This document shows, in pieces, positions 1 to 10,400 of a stretch of 64,000 bases of DNA (position 1 is its first letter; every line of letters starts with the position of its first letter). The translations under genes and the position numbers were made by a program. Origin of the DNA: Symbiodinium microadriaticum. Taxonomy: Eukaryota > Sar > Dinophyceae > Suessiales > Symbiodiniaceae. Under the pieces are notes generated by a model that was not told the DNA's origin, did no database searches, and saw only the letters and a list, made by a program, of their open reading frames with translations. The stretch spans positions 266,268 through 330,267 of the forward strand of contig LSRX01000663.1 in NCBI GenBank assembly GCA_001939145.1, in the 5' to 3' direction.

Positions 1-299
1 GTGGGGGGTTATGACGGACATGTGTCGAACACTTTCATCAAAACGCTGCAGTTTCTCTAAATTAGGGTCCCTTTTGGGGTCCATTTTATGAGGGCGCCGT
101 ATTGGTTTGGGGACCCAAAAAAGGGAGCCTAGTTTAGAGAAATACGCATGTAGCACAGCAAAGCTTTGGGGGCGCTTAAATGATGCTTTCAACTGTCTAT
201 GGTCATTTCCCGTCATGTCTCTTCAATGTTACGTCGGGGCTAGAGGGTTTTGAAATTTTGTGGGTTAGGATGATCGGTCTGGGTTTCGATTGCGCTGGC

Positions 300-561
300 A
301 TTGCTTCCGTCCTTATCCATTCGCGTCACAAGCACATGAACATCTACAGCTGTATCTGAAGGTTTGGCATACTTTCAGGATGAGCGCGAGTCAGAAGGGC
401 ATACTCTAGGACATAAAATTAGGCATGGGGGGAAGAAGACAAGGATGACTTTAGGTCTAGAAGTTTGGCGTTGCCAGCCCAAGGCTTTTTCGTTACAGCT
501 GCAAGGCTCCATGCTCTAAAGCGACTCCGGTGGCATTGAAGCATTCGGCGATGACTCCAAC
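300..561 (-). CDS. Cluster of candidate exons, low end of window
   Basis: Three open segments on the minus strand. At 494-561, TTGTAG acceptor and GTAACG donor enclose GVIAECFNATGVALEHGAL. At about 392-425 lies YALLTRAHPE. From 355 down lies TAVDVHVLVTRMDKDG, in phase with the previous one. The first and second do not agree in phase and the last has no clear donor. Function unrecognised. Confidence 0.3.
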
Positions 562-717
562 ACGCTACAACCCTCAAGCCCTAAACCCTAAACTCCTAAC
601 CCCCAAACCCCTAAACCCTAAACTCCTAAGCCCCAAAAGCGAGAGTGGAGTAGGAGACCATCCAAGAAAGCCGAAGTCACATGCTCGGGGTAATGCAGGG
701 GCCTTTGGGGGTTCCTT

Positions 718-851
718 ATTATAATTGTAGTAGAATGGGCCCCAAGACCCTATTCTAATTATTAAGGCCCCTACAGTAGGGTTATATTATAATTGTAGTA
801 TAATGGGCCCCAAGACCCTATTCTAACTATTAAGGCCCCTACAGTAGGGTT
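718..851. repeat. Tandem duplication of a 69-bp unit
   Basis: TATAATTGTAGTAxAATGGGCC.. to ..CCCCTACAGTAGGG occurs twice in a row with only a few differences. The unit belongs to a dispersed family (GGGGCCTTAATAATTAGAATAGGG in the other orientation) also seen near 4870, 7000, 37345, 43645, 49485, 57790 and 61880. Confidence 0.8.
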
Positions 852-872
852 TTGGAAGTTCTTGGGCCCCAC

Positions 873-914
873 TGTCGTCTCTTTCGGGCCTGCGGGCTTC
901 AGCTTCAGAGACTC
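873..914 (-). CDS. Candidate exon (VSEAEARRPERDD)
   Basis: Two bases, 13 codons, one base between GAGACCAG and donor A|GTGGGG. VSEAEARRPERDD is in phase with 1072. The predicted intron between them (915-1071) is mostly one inverted-repeat element. Confidence 0.35.
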
Positions 915-941
915 CTGGTCTCGGACAGAAACCAGCAAATT

Positions 942-1053
942 CCCAGAGAGCCCAGGACCCCCTTAATTAAGGAATATACCTGAAATCATAAGATTAAAAG
1001 GCCCCTATGATGTAAGGTGTATTCCTTAATAAAGAGGTCTTGGGCTCTCAGGG
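942..1053. mobile_element. Family A inverted-repeat element (CCCAGAGAGCCC ends)
   Basis: About 112 bp, nearly palindromic. Ends CCCAGAGAGCCC and GGGCTCTCAGGG; interior has the TTAAGGAATATACC / GGTATATTCCTTAA arms and the AAGGCCCCTAT centre shared by all copies. No coding capacity. Lies inside the predicted 157-base intron 915-1071. Confidence 0.85.
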
Positions 1054-1071
1054 TTCTGGGGATACCTACAC

Positions 1072-1156
1072 GAAACCATGCTTCGCCGTACCACCGCCCG
1101 GCCTGAAGCAGCATCACGAGCATCTGCCCGCCCCCCGATAGATCGAACTCCCTGAC
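1072..1156 (-). CDS. Candidate exon (MLVMLLQAGRWYGEAW)
   Basis: 28 codons plus one base; acceptor GCCTTCAG, donor TTTC|GTGTAGG. Contains REFDLSGGGQMLVMLLQAG. It is flanked on both sides by copies of the CCCAGAGAGCCC element, each within 16-20 bases of the exon border. The upstream neighbour at about 1293-1340 (frame uncertain) may read RVALNAHGADDRF. Confidence 0.4.
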
Positions 1157-1167
1157 CTGAAGGCTAA

Positions 1168-1281
1168 CCCAGAGAGCCCAATACCCCCTAAATTGAGGAA
1201 TATATACCTTAAGTTAACGGGGCCTTAATATGAGGATTTAAGGGTCTATTCCTTAATTAAGGGGGTCTTGGGCTCTCTGGG
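1168..1281. mobile_element. Family A inverted-repeat element
   Basis: 114 bp with the family ends and arms; flanked on the minus strand by an acceptor GCCTTCAG at 1157 and a GTGCTGG donor at 1292. Confidence 0.85.
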
Positions 1282-1879
1282 CAGGCCAGCACCATGAAAT
1301 CGGTCGTCCGCCCCGTGGGCATTCAGTGCGACACGCGGGCCTGAAGGCCAGCATCAACAGCATCATTCGGGTTTAGGGTTTAGGGTTTCGGGTTTAGGGC
1401 ATTCGGCAATCGGCTAGAGGCCTCACTTCCACGTAAGGTGCTACGAACCCTTAACCCCCAAAATGTAAAGGCGTCATTCGCCCCTTGCAGCCCCGACGAC
1501 ACCACGATGAGCATGTCGTAGATGCTCTGGGGGCAGCTCGACGTTGGCGTCGTAGCCACACACTACGAACCTCAAATCCGTAACTCTCGACCTTCCTTTC
1601 GACGAAACAGCCCTACCAACCCTCAAGCCCTACCAACCCTAAAGCCCAAAACACCCAAACCTTTAGACCGCCCTGAACCCCCTGAACCCAGAACCGTCAA
1701 ACTGCTCCCTATAAACCCAGGAACCCCTGAACTGCTATAACCTCTAAGCCCTAAGCTGCTATATAGGTACGGTTAAGGTTTAGGGTTTAGGGGTTTAGGG
1801 GTTTAGGGGTTTAGGGGTTTAGGGTTTATAAGCCCTTTATAGACCTTGAACCCTGAACCCCAAAACCCAAAAAAGCTCC

Positions 1880-2425
1880 GTGCTCGCCTGCGCCAGCCCC
1901 GCATCTAGGCCCTCTCGAAGTCGCGGGAAGTGACTCGCCACCTCTACGTCAGAGGCTCCACCAGCATTTGAGGGCTTAGGGTTCTGGGTTTGGGGTGTTT
2001 CGGGTTCAGGGCTTGGGGGCTAGAGCTGGGGCTAGGGTTGAGGGTTTTTTTCAGGGTTTAGGGTGTGGGGATTTGTTAAGAGCTCGTAGTTAAAAACCTT
2101 AGAACGATTATTGAGGCGTTTTTACGGTGTCATATGGTTGCTTGCAGGCTTTACTTGCGGTGAAAAGCCTTGCTATTGGGCTGAAAGGTTTTAGTCAAGC
2201 CTGTTGGGATTCACAATTGTAGTGCCCTAAACCCTAAACCCTAACGTCGAAACCCCAGTCAGGCAACCCGATCCGAAACCTTGCTGCCAAAAACCCCCTC
2301 CCCCCAATCTGCACACCTCCCGCAGCAAATCCGCCCGCCGCCTGCATGGGCAATTGGAGGACCATGGTCGTTTTCTCAAGTTGAAATCGGCATAAGGTGT
2401 TGACGGTGTTGATATCATACCGGCT
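1880..2425 (-). CDS. Two candidate exons of unknown function
   Basis: At about 2330-2424 the minus strand reads YDINTVNTLCRFQLEKTTMV before a G|GTGTGC donor. At about 1880-1975 it reads VASHFPRLREGLDAGLAQAS. Both are open, helical-looking segments beside TTTAGGG tracts; acceptors and phases are not settled. A third such segment at 2832-2897 reads AFYGPALRAAKDRSLQLEQA. Confidence 0.3.
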
Positions 2426-2600
2426 CAGAGGACTTTATAGGTGCCTTACACAGACCCAGATATCGCTTTAGAAGTTTAAAGTTTGAGGTTCTGTCATGAG
2501 AGGGTCATTATTTGCCTAGACCCTACATCCTTTTTACGAGGACTAGCCTTGATTTTGCGAAGCACTGTGCGAAGCCCCTCCCCTCCCCCCATAGCATATC

Positions 2601-2812
2601 ATCTTGCAATTTAAGCCCTAAACCCTAAACGATAAAGTACCCTAAACCCTAAACCCTAAAGTACCCTAAGCCCTAAACCCTAAAGTACCCTAAGCCCTAA
2701 ACCCTAAAGTAATCTAAGCCCTAAACCCTAAAACCCTAAACCCTAAAGTACCCTAAACCTTAAACCCTATAAAACCTAAAGTACCCTAAAGTACCCTAAA
2801 CCCTAAAGCACC
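2601..2812. repeat. CCCTAAA cluster with AAAGTACCCTAA variants
   Basis: About 25 heptamers, punctuated at regular steps by the variant AAAGTACCCTAA(A/G)CCC. Confidence 0.85.
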
Positions 2813-2921
2813 TGCTTAGGGGAACACCGGGCTTGTTCAAGCTGCAGGCTGCGGTCCTTTGCGGCTCGCAGGGCGGGGCCGTAAAAGGCTCCTTAGGGTC
2901 CTAAGACCTTCAAACCCGGGT

Positions 2922-3027
2922 CTACTTATAGTCTCCATTGTAGTTCCTTTTCTTGGTTTAACCAATTTTATATTAAGGATCCTAAAAGGTAACCCCAAAA
3001 AGGAACTACAATGGAGACTATAGGTAG
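2922..3027. mobile_element. Family C element (CTACNTATAGTCTCCATTGTAGTTCC arms)
   Basis: Inverted repeat with arms CTACTTATAGTCTCCATTG / CAATGGAGACTATAGGTAG. A near-identical copy is at 20592-20700 and a variant at 7335-7432 (ATAGGCTCCATTGTAGTTCC arms). Confidence 0.85.
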
Positions 3028-3224
3028 GATGTAGTGGGGTTTAGGGGTTCAGGTATAAAACACCAACTTTAAACCCTAAACCTTTAAAACTTATAACCCC
3101 TAAACCCTTAAACCTGGTAACCCCTAAACCTTTAACCTTACAACCCCTAAACCCTTTAAATTTATAACCCCTAAACCTTAAAACTTATAACCCCTAAACC
3201 TTGAACCTTCATCCCTAGACCATG

Positions 3225-3351
3225 TACCCTCCTGGCTGCGTTGAGCTGTGTGTCAATTTCCACGGTCCGAAGTAGGGCATAAGGTTCTATGAGGGTTCGA
3301 GGCGCTGGCCCCCCGTGTGCTGAAGCATGCGAAGCTGCAGGATAGCTCTGG
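3225..3351 (-). CDS. Candidate exon (TLIEPYALLRTVEIDTQL)
   Basis: Open from a GAGCTGCCAG acceptor to donor AGG|GTACATGG (boundaries approximate). It ends RTLIEPYALLRTVEIDTQLN, then AARR. A second frame is open over the first half. Protein unrecognised. Confidence 0.35.
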
Positions 3352-3643
3352 CAGCTCCAGCTCACTACTTAAGAGAGTTTGCATATGAGGGACTAGGGAT
3401 TAGGGTTTAGGGTAGTTTGTTTAGGGTTTAGGGTAGTTGGTCAGTTTTGGACTCTGATCAACCTGTAGTCAGCTGCATGTGACACCGTGAGGCTTTGTGA
3501 GGCGTGGCGTTCGGAAGTTCAGGCTTTGAGGTCTACTATAATCTAGCATAGTATGGTATAATGTGATGGAATAGTTCGGGCTATACTAAAGCATAGTCTG
3601 GCAATTTGTAAGGAAATAGCCAGGGTTATAATATAGCATAGTA

Positions 3644-3789
3644 TTGATGATACAGATCCTGCATTACCGTAGGGACCCTAAGCTGTGGAAATTATGGTAG
3701 ATTCCAACCCTAAACCTAAAACCCTAAACCGTAAACCCTACAGCCTAAACCCTTGTTCATGGGTAATGCAGCATGTATATCATCAACGG
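3644..3789. mobile_element. Family H element invaded by telomere-like repeat
   Basis: Both arms are present but the core holds CCCTAAA-type heptamers in place of the usual sequence. The right end abuts the candidate exon at 3791. Confidence 0.7.
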
Positions 3790-3790
3790 T

Positions 3791-3875
3791 AGTTAGTGTC
3801 TGGAGGACCGGGCTCAGAGTTCTTTGGGCTTCAAGACCCTGCCGCAGGACAACCCGAAACTCAGCGCACGACACT
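3791..3875 (-). CDS. Candidate exon ending at an inverted-repeat element
   Basis: Acceptor GATTGATGCAG, then SCAEFRVVLRQGLEAQRTL and PVLQTLTT. The frame stops being exon-like where an inverted-repeat element begins with GTTGATGATATA, whose first bases would act as the donor. A different element family (3904-4006) lies about 30 bases upstream. Confidence 0.35.
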
Positions 3876-3903
3876 GCATCAATCATCCCCCCAAACCCCC
3901 ACA

Positions 3904-4006
3904 TGGGCAGTTTTCTAAACTAGGGTCCCTTTTCCGGTTCCCAAGAAAGAAACGGCACCCTTATGAAAAGGACCCTAAAAGGGATCCTCATGTAGAGAAC
4001 TACCCA
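3904..4006. mobile_element. Family B element (TGGGTAGTTCTCTAAATTAGGGTCCC ends)
   Basis: Inverted-repeat element of about 100 bp with ends TGGGCAGTTTTCTAAAC and TGTAGAGAACTACCCA and a GCACCCTTATGAAAAGGACC centre. Other copies: 49-148, 11939-12033, 40515-40617, 42677-42767, 62894-62989, 63378-63479; half or decayed copies at about 19761, 20215-20307, 51310 and 56134. Confidence 0.8.
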
Positions 4007-4420
4007 CAGGACCCCAAAGCATATAACCCGTTAGGGCCGTAGGGGGCCAGAATTTCAGCGTTCTGAGGACGTGTAAACTTTGAAGGACCTTACAGTAGGG
4101 AGAAATGAAATGTAACCCACTAGTCTAATGTCTAAGGAAGAGTCTAAAGGTCTTCTGGTGGTCGGACGTTCATGTTTAGGGGTTTAGGGTTTAGGGCACA
4201 GATATCTTCTTCAGCCACCCAACACAAAGCACTCTGCACAACCTGATGTTAGGGTATACCCTAAACCCTAAACCGTGGCCCTATGTTCGAACTCTGCCTC
4301 TCCATCCACTCTTCCGACGTGGTGCTTCGGAGAGTCGTGTTTGGCCTCAGGGTTTTATGGGTTTAGGGTTTAGGTTTTAGGGTTTGAGGAGGATTCGGAT
4401 TTTCTTCCAACCGCATCTAC

Positions 4421-4488
4421 CAGATTTGATACAGGCTGCTTCTGCTGCTCTGGCTTGTAACAGGATCTCCAGAACAGGCTGGCCGGGC
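4421..4488 (-). CDS. Candidate exon ([16 protein letters not shown])
   Basis: One base, 22 codons, one base; acceptor AAAAAAAG, donor G|GTAGATG. Reads [20 protein letters not shown], an amphipathic helix. Phase agrees with 4566. Probably the tail of the SAPS gene or an exon of the next gene down. Confidence 0.4.
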
Positions 4489-7400
4489 CTTTTTTTAAAC
4501 AAGATTTCGATACGGGTGCACCTGACGGTATTCCCTTACACCCTCACCCTATAGGTCTTAACTACTGGAGGTTGGTCTGCAGCAACATTTGGGCATAGTT
4601 CGCTGTGGACTCGGCCCGACTCCCCGACGTTCGCCGTTCATACTTTGAAGGTTCAGATTTAGGGTCTATAGGCTGTAGGGATAAAGATTTAGGGTTTAGG
4701 GGTTGAGGGTTTAGGGTTTAAGGGTTTAGGGTATAGGGCTTAGGGGCTCAGGGTTTTGGGGGGTTGGTGCTTTAGCCTGAGTGGATGATGTGACTGTTGG
4801 AGGAACTCTATCAGCTTACATGCATGACCTCTTGCCTGATCCTGGCAGGGGGAGACCACTTCCCTTAGGGACCTAGACTATAATTATAATAAGGAACCCC
4901 CCAAAAGCCCTATTCTAATCAGTAAGGCCCCTATATTACCTGCATGTTCGATATTCGGCTACAGTCGCCGGGCCCGCGCTGATGCCGTAGCTGTACACCT
5001 CACACGGCCCCACGCGGCCCTACGATCAGCCAGTGACGTGAAACACTACAAGTAGCACTGTCATTGCTAGCAGTAGTACGACTGTCATGATTGTTATTGA
5101 TACGGATAGTGTTACTATTATGTTGGATACTATGGTTGTATATGATTGCTACTGTTAGTATTCTTAATGAAACTGTTGTTCCTCCGATTGTAGTCATTAT
5201 TATCATTATCCTTATTATTGGTATAACTATTCGTATTAAAGTTACGATTGAAGTTTTGATTATGAATACTATTACCATGATCATTACCTTTACCATTGCT
5301 ATTACTATCATGATTGCTATTGCTAGTGCTAGTACTTGTACTTACTATCACTATCACGATCACCGTCACTACTCCATTACTATTTCTATCACAATGCTAT
5401 TGCTATTGCTGCCGTCATTATTGTCAAACATTGCTGTCAGCATTACTGCTTTGGCCCTGTTTACTATTGTTTCTGTTCGAAGTAGCATCGCTATCACTGA
5501 TTATCTGTTTTAAGGTACCATGTATTGTTCATTGTTTACTATCTGTTGATAATCTTATGATCACTGCTATCTGTATAAGTACACATAAATCTATCATTAC
5601 TAGTTATTGTTCTGCATACTTCTACTAATGCTCCGAAGCCTTACATTCTGACTTGTCCCCGATGCCCCGGATGTCTGAGTCCCTGGGGCTCCAAATAGCC
5701 CAAAGTAGGTACTATTTAAAGACTTTAGACCGCAAAGTCGGTGCTATTTGCATACTTGGAGCCCTAGGGAGTCAGCATCGATGTCTACGATTACCGGACT
5801 TGTAACAAGAGCACATTCTGAGAAAACAACACCCAAACCACTGGACCCTTGTATGCGCTCTAAACCTTAAACCCTCTGTCCAAATCCGCTGCATTTCTGG
5901 GCAACTCGGCGTGGAGGGTGGTGACAGAGTGGCTGCCCTTGCGGTCGACGCCTTCTTGTTGGAGTTTGGTCAGGATTATACTGGGTTTAGGATGAATGGA
6001 GGTCGTAACGTGTTTGTTCAAGTAGGAGTATGATCATTCTTGGGATTCTTGCGCGTCCAAGATCAACCATCAACCGCAAGAACTTCAAACCAAGAGTTCC
6101 GAAATGTTGGAATTCAGTAATCTCCCATCAATCACACTTGGCTTCTTTGATGTGGCATCCTCAAGGTGTATATGGGAATTGTTTACGAAATTGTTCAGGG
6201 ATTTGGGTGACGCCTAGACACAACTACCAGCGCCCCCTCGATCGATTTGAAACCTGCCCGAATCGTCTAGAAGTTGTGGAACTCTCAAGAAAATCTGGAC
6301 AACAAGCCCCGTAAACGTGCCTCTCCGACAACACCTTCATCCAAAGTCATGTCCTCCTTCGCAGAATGTTCAAAGCACTGGTGATGGGCGGGGGCGGCGG
6401 CTTAGTGTGCTACAATGCAGAACCTTTGGTTTGCATTGGTACACTTCAAGAGCCCTGGTTCAGCAGCTTGTGCAACTGGTCTCAAGCTCTCATCGGGATG
6501 GGAAGTAAATTGTGCAATCATGCTTGCTGGGATCTCATGGAACTCCGAAGCTACTCCAAACCCTAATTGTGTTTTGGAGCCTCGCTCTGTCAGCCTTCTA
6601 TGTGGCATCCCCTTGAAACCAATTGCCGGCCCATGATTTGGTGCTGGTTTGCTGGGCATAATCAAGCGGCTTTGCTCCAAGTCCCGCTAGCACTGTCCAG
6701 CTAAAAAACTGATAAGAACCGACTACAAGGCTTTTATCTGGGCTGATGCTTACATTAACCTTCATGATCTCCCTAACTCTAAACCCTAAACCCTAAACCC
6801 CTAAACCTTAAGCCCCTAAGCCCTGCATACCCTGAACTCAATAAGGCCTCAGCAAACCCAGGGACCCCAAATACAAAGGGATCCCTCGACATGCAGGCTC
6901 GCAAAGACGACTCTGATGAAGCTCGCTTTCGGCTTTGTGGCTTCAGGCTTGCTAAAACCCTAAGCACTAGACCTCCGGCTTGAAATAAGGTAGGGGCCTT
7001 GATGTATAATTAGAATAGGGCTTTTGGGGTATATTAGAATATCTTTATAATAAGGAAATCAATTTTGCCCCTATAGTATGCAAGCCCGTGCCTACGCACC
7101 CAAAAAGGACCGACCGACAAAAACATCGTGCTCGCAGGTTACACCTTTGAGGATATTCTCTGCCCTAAACCCTAAACCTAGACCCTATAAACTCTAAACC
7201 CTAAACTTTAAGCCTAAACCCTAAACGCCGCTGTCTATGGCTTAGCCCCTTGTGTCCCCGGATTGTCGTTCTTTTGCTTTCCCTTCGCGTCGGTTTCGGA
7301 CCGTTTTTTTGGAATTCAGGGTTTGGGAGGAGCTTACCCATAGGCTCCATTGTAGTTCCGTTGTGGGGGTTACCTTATTATAGGATTCTGAATATAAGTT

Positions 7401-10400
7401 ACAGAAAGGAACTACAATGGAGCCTATGGGTAGCGTTTGGGGTCTGACGCAGGGCTCGGGATTGATTGTGGCTTGAGGTGGAGTGTAACGGTTTAGGGTT
7501 TCGGGTTTAGGGTTTAGGGGTTTAGGGGTTTAGGGCTTAGCGTTTAGGGTTTAGGGGTTTAGGGGCTTAGGGTTTAGGGGTTTAGGGGCTTAGGGTTTAG
7601 GGGTTAAGGGTTTGGTGTTTGCTGTGGGCCCTACGCCTCGATACCAGAGCCAACCGTAAACCCAAACCCAGCCTAGTAGCATGGCGGGGGTGCAGGTTCG
7701 CCCACTGATGGTCATCAACACTGACTTAGTCTGTCGCATTTGGGAAGGACTAGAACAAGAATGATGTTCATGGGCCTCTGTCCTTTTAAAAACCCAATCC
7801 ACCAAAAGCAAAATGGAGACATTGAGCAGGTTTGGGGTGCGAGCACTCTTTGAACGACTGTTCGGGGAACCACGGCAGATATATTCTAAATCATTCGATT
7901 TGAAAACCCAACAAACCGCAACGCAATAAACTCAAAGACTCTAAGGCCGTGAAGCAAACCATCAAACCCCAATCGCTGATCATAAGCCCTGGCACTAAAC
8001 TCTAAACCACAAATTTGTCAAACGCTTGCTGACCTCTCAGGCTCAATTAACGAGTTATAATACCAGAGCCCAGTTTCAATATGCCCCCACACCCACCCAC
8101 CAAAACCACACTAAACCCTAAACCCTACTATGAAAGCCTCTATGGCAGTCCTCGCCGGCAACCAGTGCAGGTGAGGGCGGCGACAGTGGGGACAGCGTCG
8201 GAGTCGAGGCGCAAACCTCTTAATGCTTGTAGGGTTTAGGGTGTAGGGGTTTACAGCCAAGGCTGCATAAGGATTCCGGGTGTGGGGCACAAGGCTTAGC
8301 TGTGAGGGCTGGGTTGCAATGAAAGATTTTGCTCTTCGGGGTTCAGGAGTTTGCTTTTGCATGGAAGGCTTCTGTCGACCTACCGATCTGTCTATCTGCT
8401 CTATCTCTCTATCTAGCTGTCTATCTACCTATCTATCTGTCGATCCATCTGTCTGTCTAATTTAGCCATCCATCCATCCATCCATCCGTCCGTCCGTCTA
8501 TCCATCCATCCATCCATCCATCCATCCATCCATCCATCCATCCATCCAGCTATCTATCGGTCCATCCATCCATGTATGTACCTATGTCCTGAGTGATCAG
8601 CGTAGGGCTTGCGGATAGGTGAATATGAGTAGAGATTCTACGGCAATTAGTTTCTTCTTCGTGGACTCTCGATCCGCTGGCCACATGGTTGTGGCACGAG
8701 GCGGTGCGTCCCTTGGCGATTAGGTTGCTGACTATTCCGTAAACCCTAAACCCTAAACGGCCCTAAACATCCCTAAACCCTCAACCCTAAACCCCTAAAC
8801 TCCAAACCCTATACCCTATACCCTGAAACCTTTAACCCTAAACCTCTAAACCTCTAAACCCTATACCCTAAACCCTAAACCCTCAAACCCTCAAACCCTA
8901 AACTTTTAACCCTACAGCCTAGTCACCAGTCCCCCTAGTCCCGAGCCCGCGAGCCCGAATCCTCAAGCCCTGAACCCTGCTTAGCGTTTGTGGGCTTATG
9001 GGTTTAGGGTTAATAGGCTTTGGGGTTCAGGGTTTATAGGGTTTAGGGTTTATGGGGTATTATAAGGTTTCACAGCCGTTCAGGGCTCAGGATTTAGGTT
9101 TGCAGCTCTGAAAGAACTCTTGGTAAACCCTTGTGACCTTGTGGAACCCTACACCGCGCCTCAGTCATGCCGTCTTTGATCCCCGCAGTCGTGTGCACAA
9201 TCACCGTTGTCAACAAAGACCTCATAAAGTGGGGCTAAGGCTGTCAAATGGGTTCTTCTTAAAGAATCTAGTTCCCTTACCATAACAAGGAAACCCAGAT
9301 CCCTACTATAGCAACTGAAACCCTAAACCCTAAACCCTAAACCCTAAAATACCTGACCAAGAACCCAGTCAAGTCAAGGGTGGAGGTCTCTGGGGCTTTG
9401 GGTTAAGGGTTCAAGGTGTGGGAGTTCAAGGCTCAGGCTCGGAGTTCGGGGTATGATATGGTTCATCATCTGGTTAACTACACCATCTCGGAAAGGAGCT
9501 TGCTTAAAGTACAGCTTCTGGCAGAGCAAACGCAGCAAGCCGGTCGTGGTTTATCGTTTAGGGGTGCTCAGGGCTCAGGGCACATCATCACAAATGTGCA
9601 TCCGAACTTCTGAACGATAAGTTTTTCGACAAAGCACAGCCAGGTATATTACGGTAGATTGCCAGTACGATGTTTACGGCTTATGGCTAGTATTTGGGCT
9701 TACTACTACCGGTATGCTGGTGTTGCGAGTGTGGTTATTGCTATGCTTGCTACGAAATACAACGAGCGAGAGTCAGCACGGGATCACCCAACTTTGCACA
9801 TTATGGTCTTATCATTATTCTCGCTAGTAGTAGAGGTGTAGCTCTTCGCAAAATTGGCATTATTGGCAATGATATCCTTGTCGTCAGTACTACGACGCAC
9901 TGTCACTCTTATGCTGATCAGTATGACCATCCCACATTCCGACCGCCTACCCCCTTGGTATCTCAAGCTCAAACTTAACAATCCAAACCATTTACAACGC
10001 CACTTGGAGGTTTCCGAAAATAGGGGACCCTGATATAGTAGCCTCAATAGCAGGATCCTTATTATAAGGACCCCAACATACGGTACGCTAATTTTCGGAA
10101 CCTCCTACTTGTAACTGTAACTGCCCCCCCCCCCCCCCAAAAAAAAAAAAAAAAAAAAAAACAGAAGTTCAGGCTGTGGCATGGCTGGGGGCACTCCACC
10201 CGCGCGTCTGAAGATGTGCTCTATTAGAAATCGGACCTCCAGGGATCTCAAAGATTTAGGGCCCTTAAGGGTTTAGGGTTTAGGTTTTAGGGTGTCTTGT
10301 AGGAGAACGTCCCTGAAACTTGAAGTGTAAGGGCCTTTACGCTTAGAATAAGGGGTTTGGGGGGTACATTAAAGCAGAGACTGGTGTAGGGACTATAAGG

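Noticed and set aside
5000..5628. Isoleucine-rich, membrane-like frames on both strands
   Set aside because: The tract is imperfect ATT/ATC triplet repeat; every frame is open for compositional reasons.
6402..6680. Minus-strand frame of 92 codons with a protein-like reading
   Set aside because: Several frames on both strands are open over the same bases and none carries a recognisable motif or clear splice borders.
8383..8580. CRISPR-like spacing
   Set aside because: Tetranucleotide microsatellite without spacers; the organism is eukaryotic.
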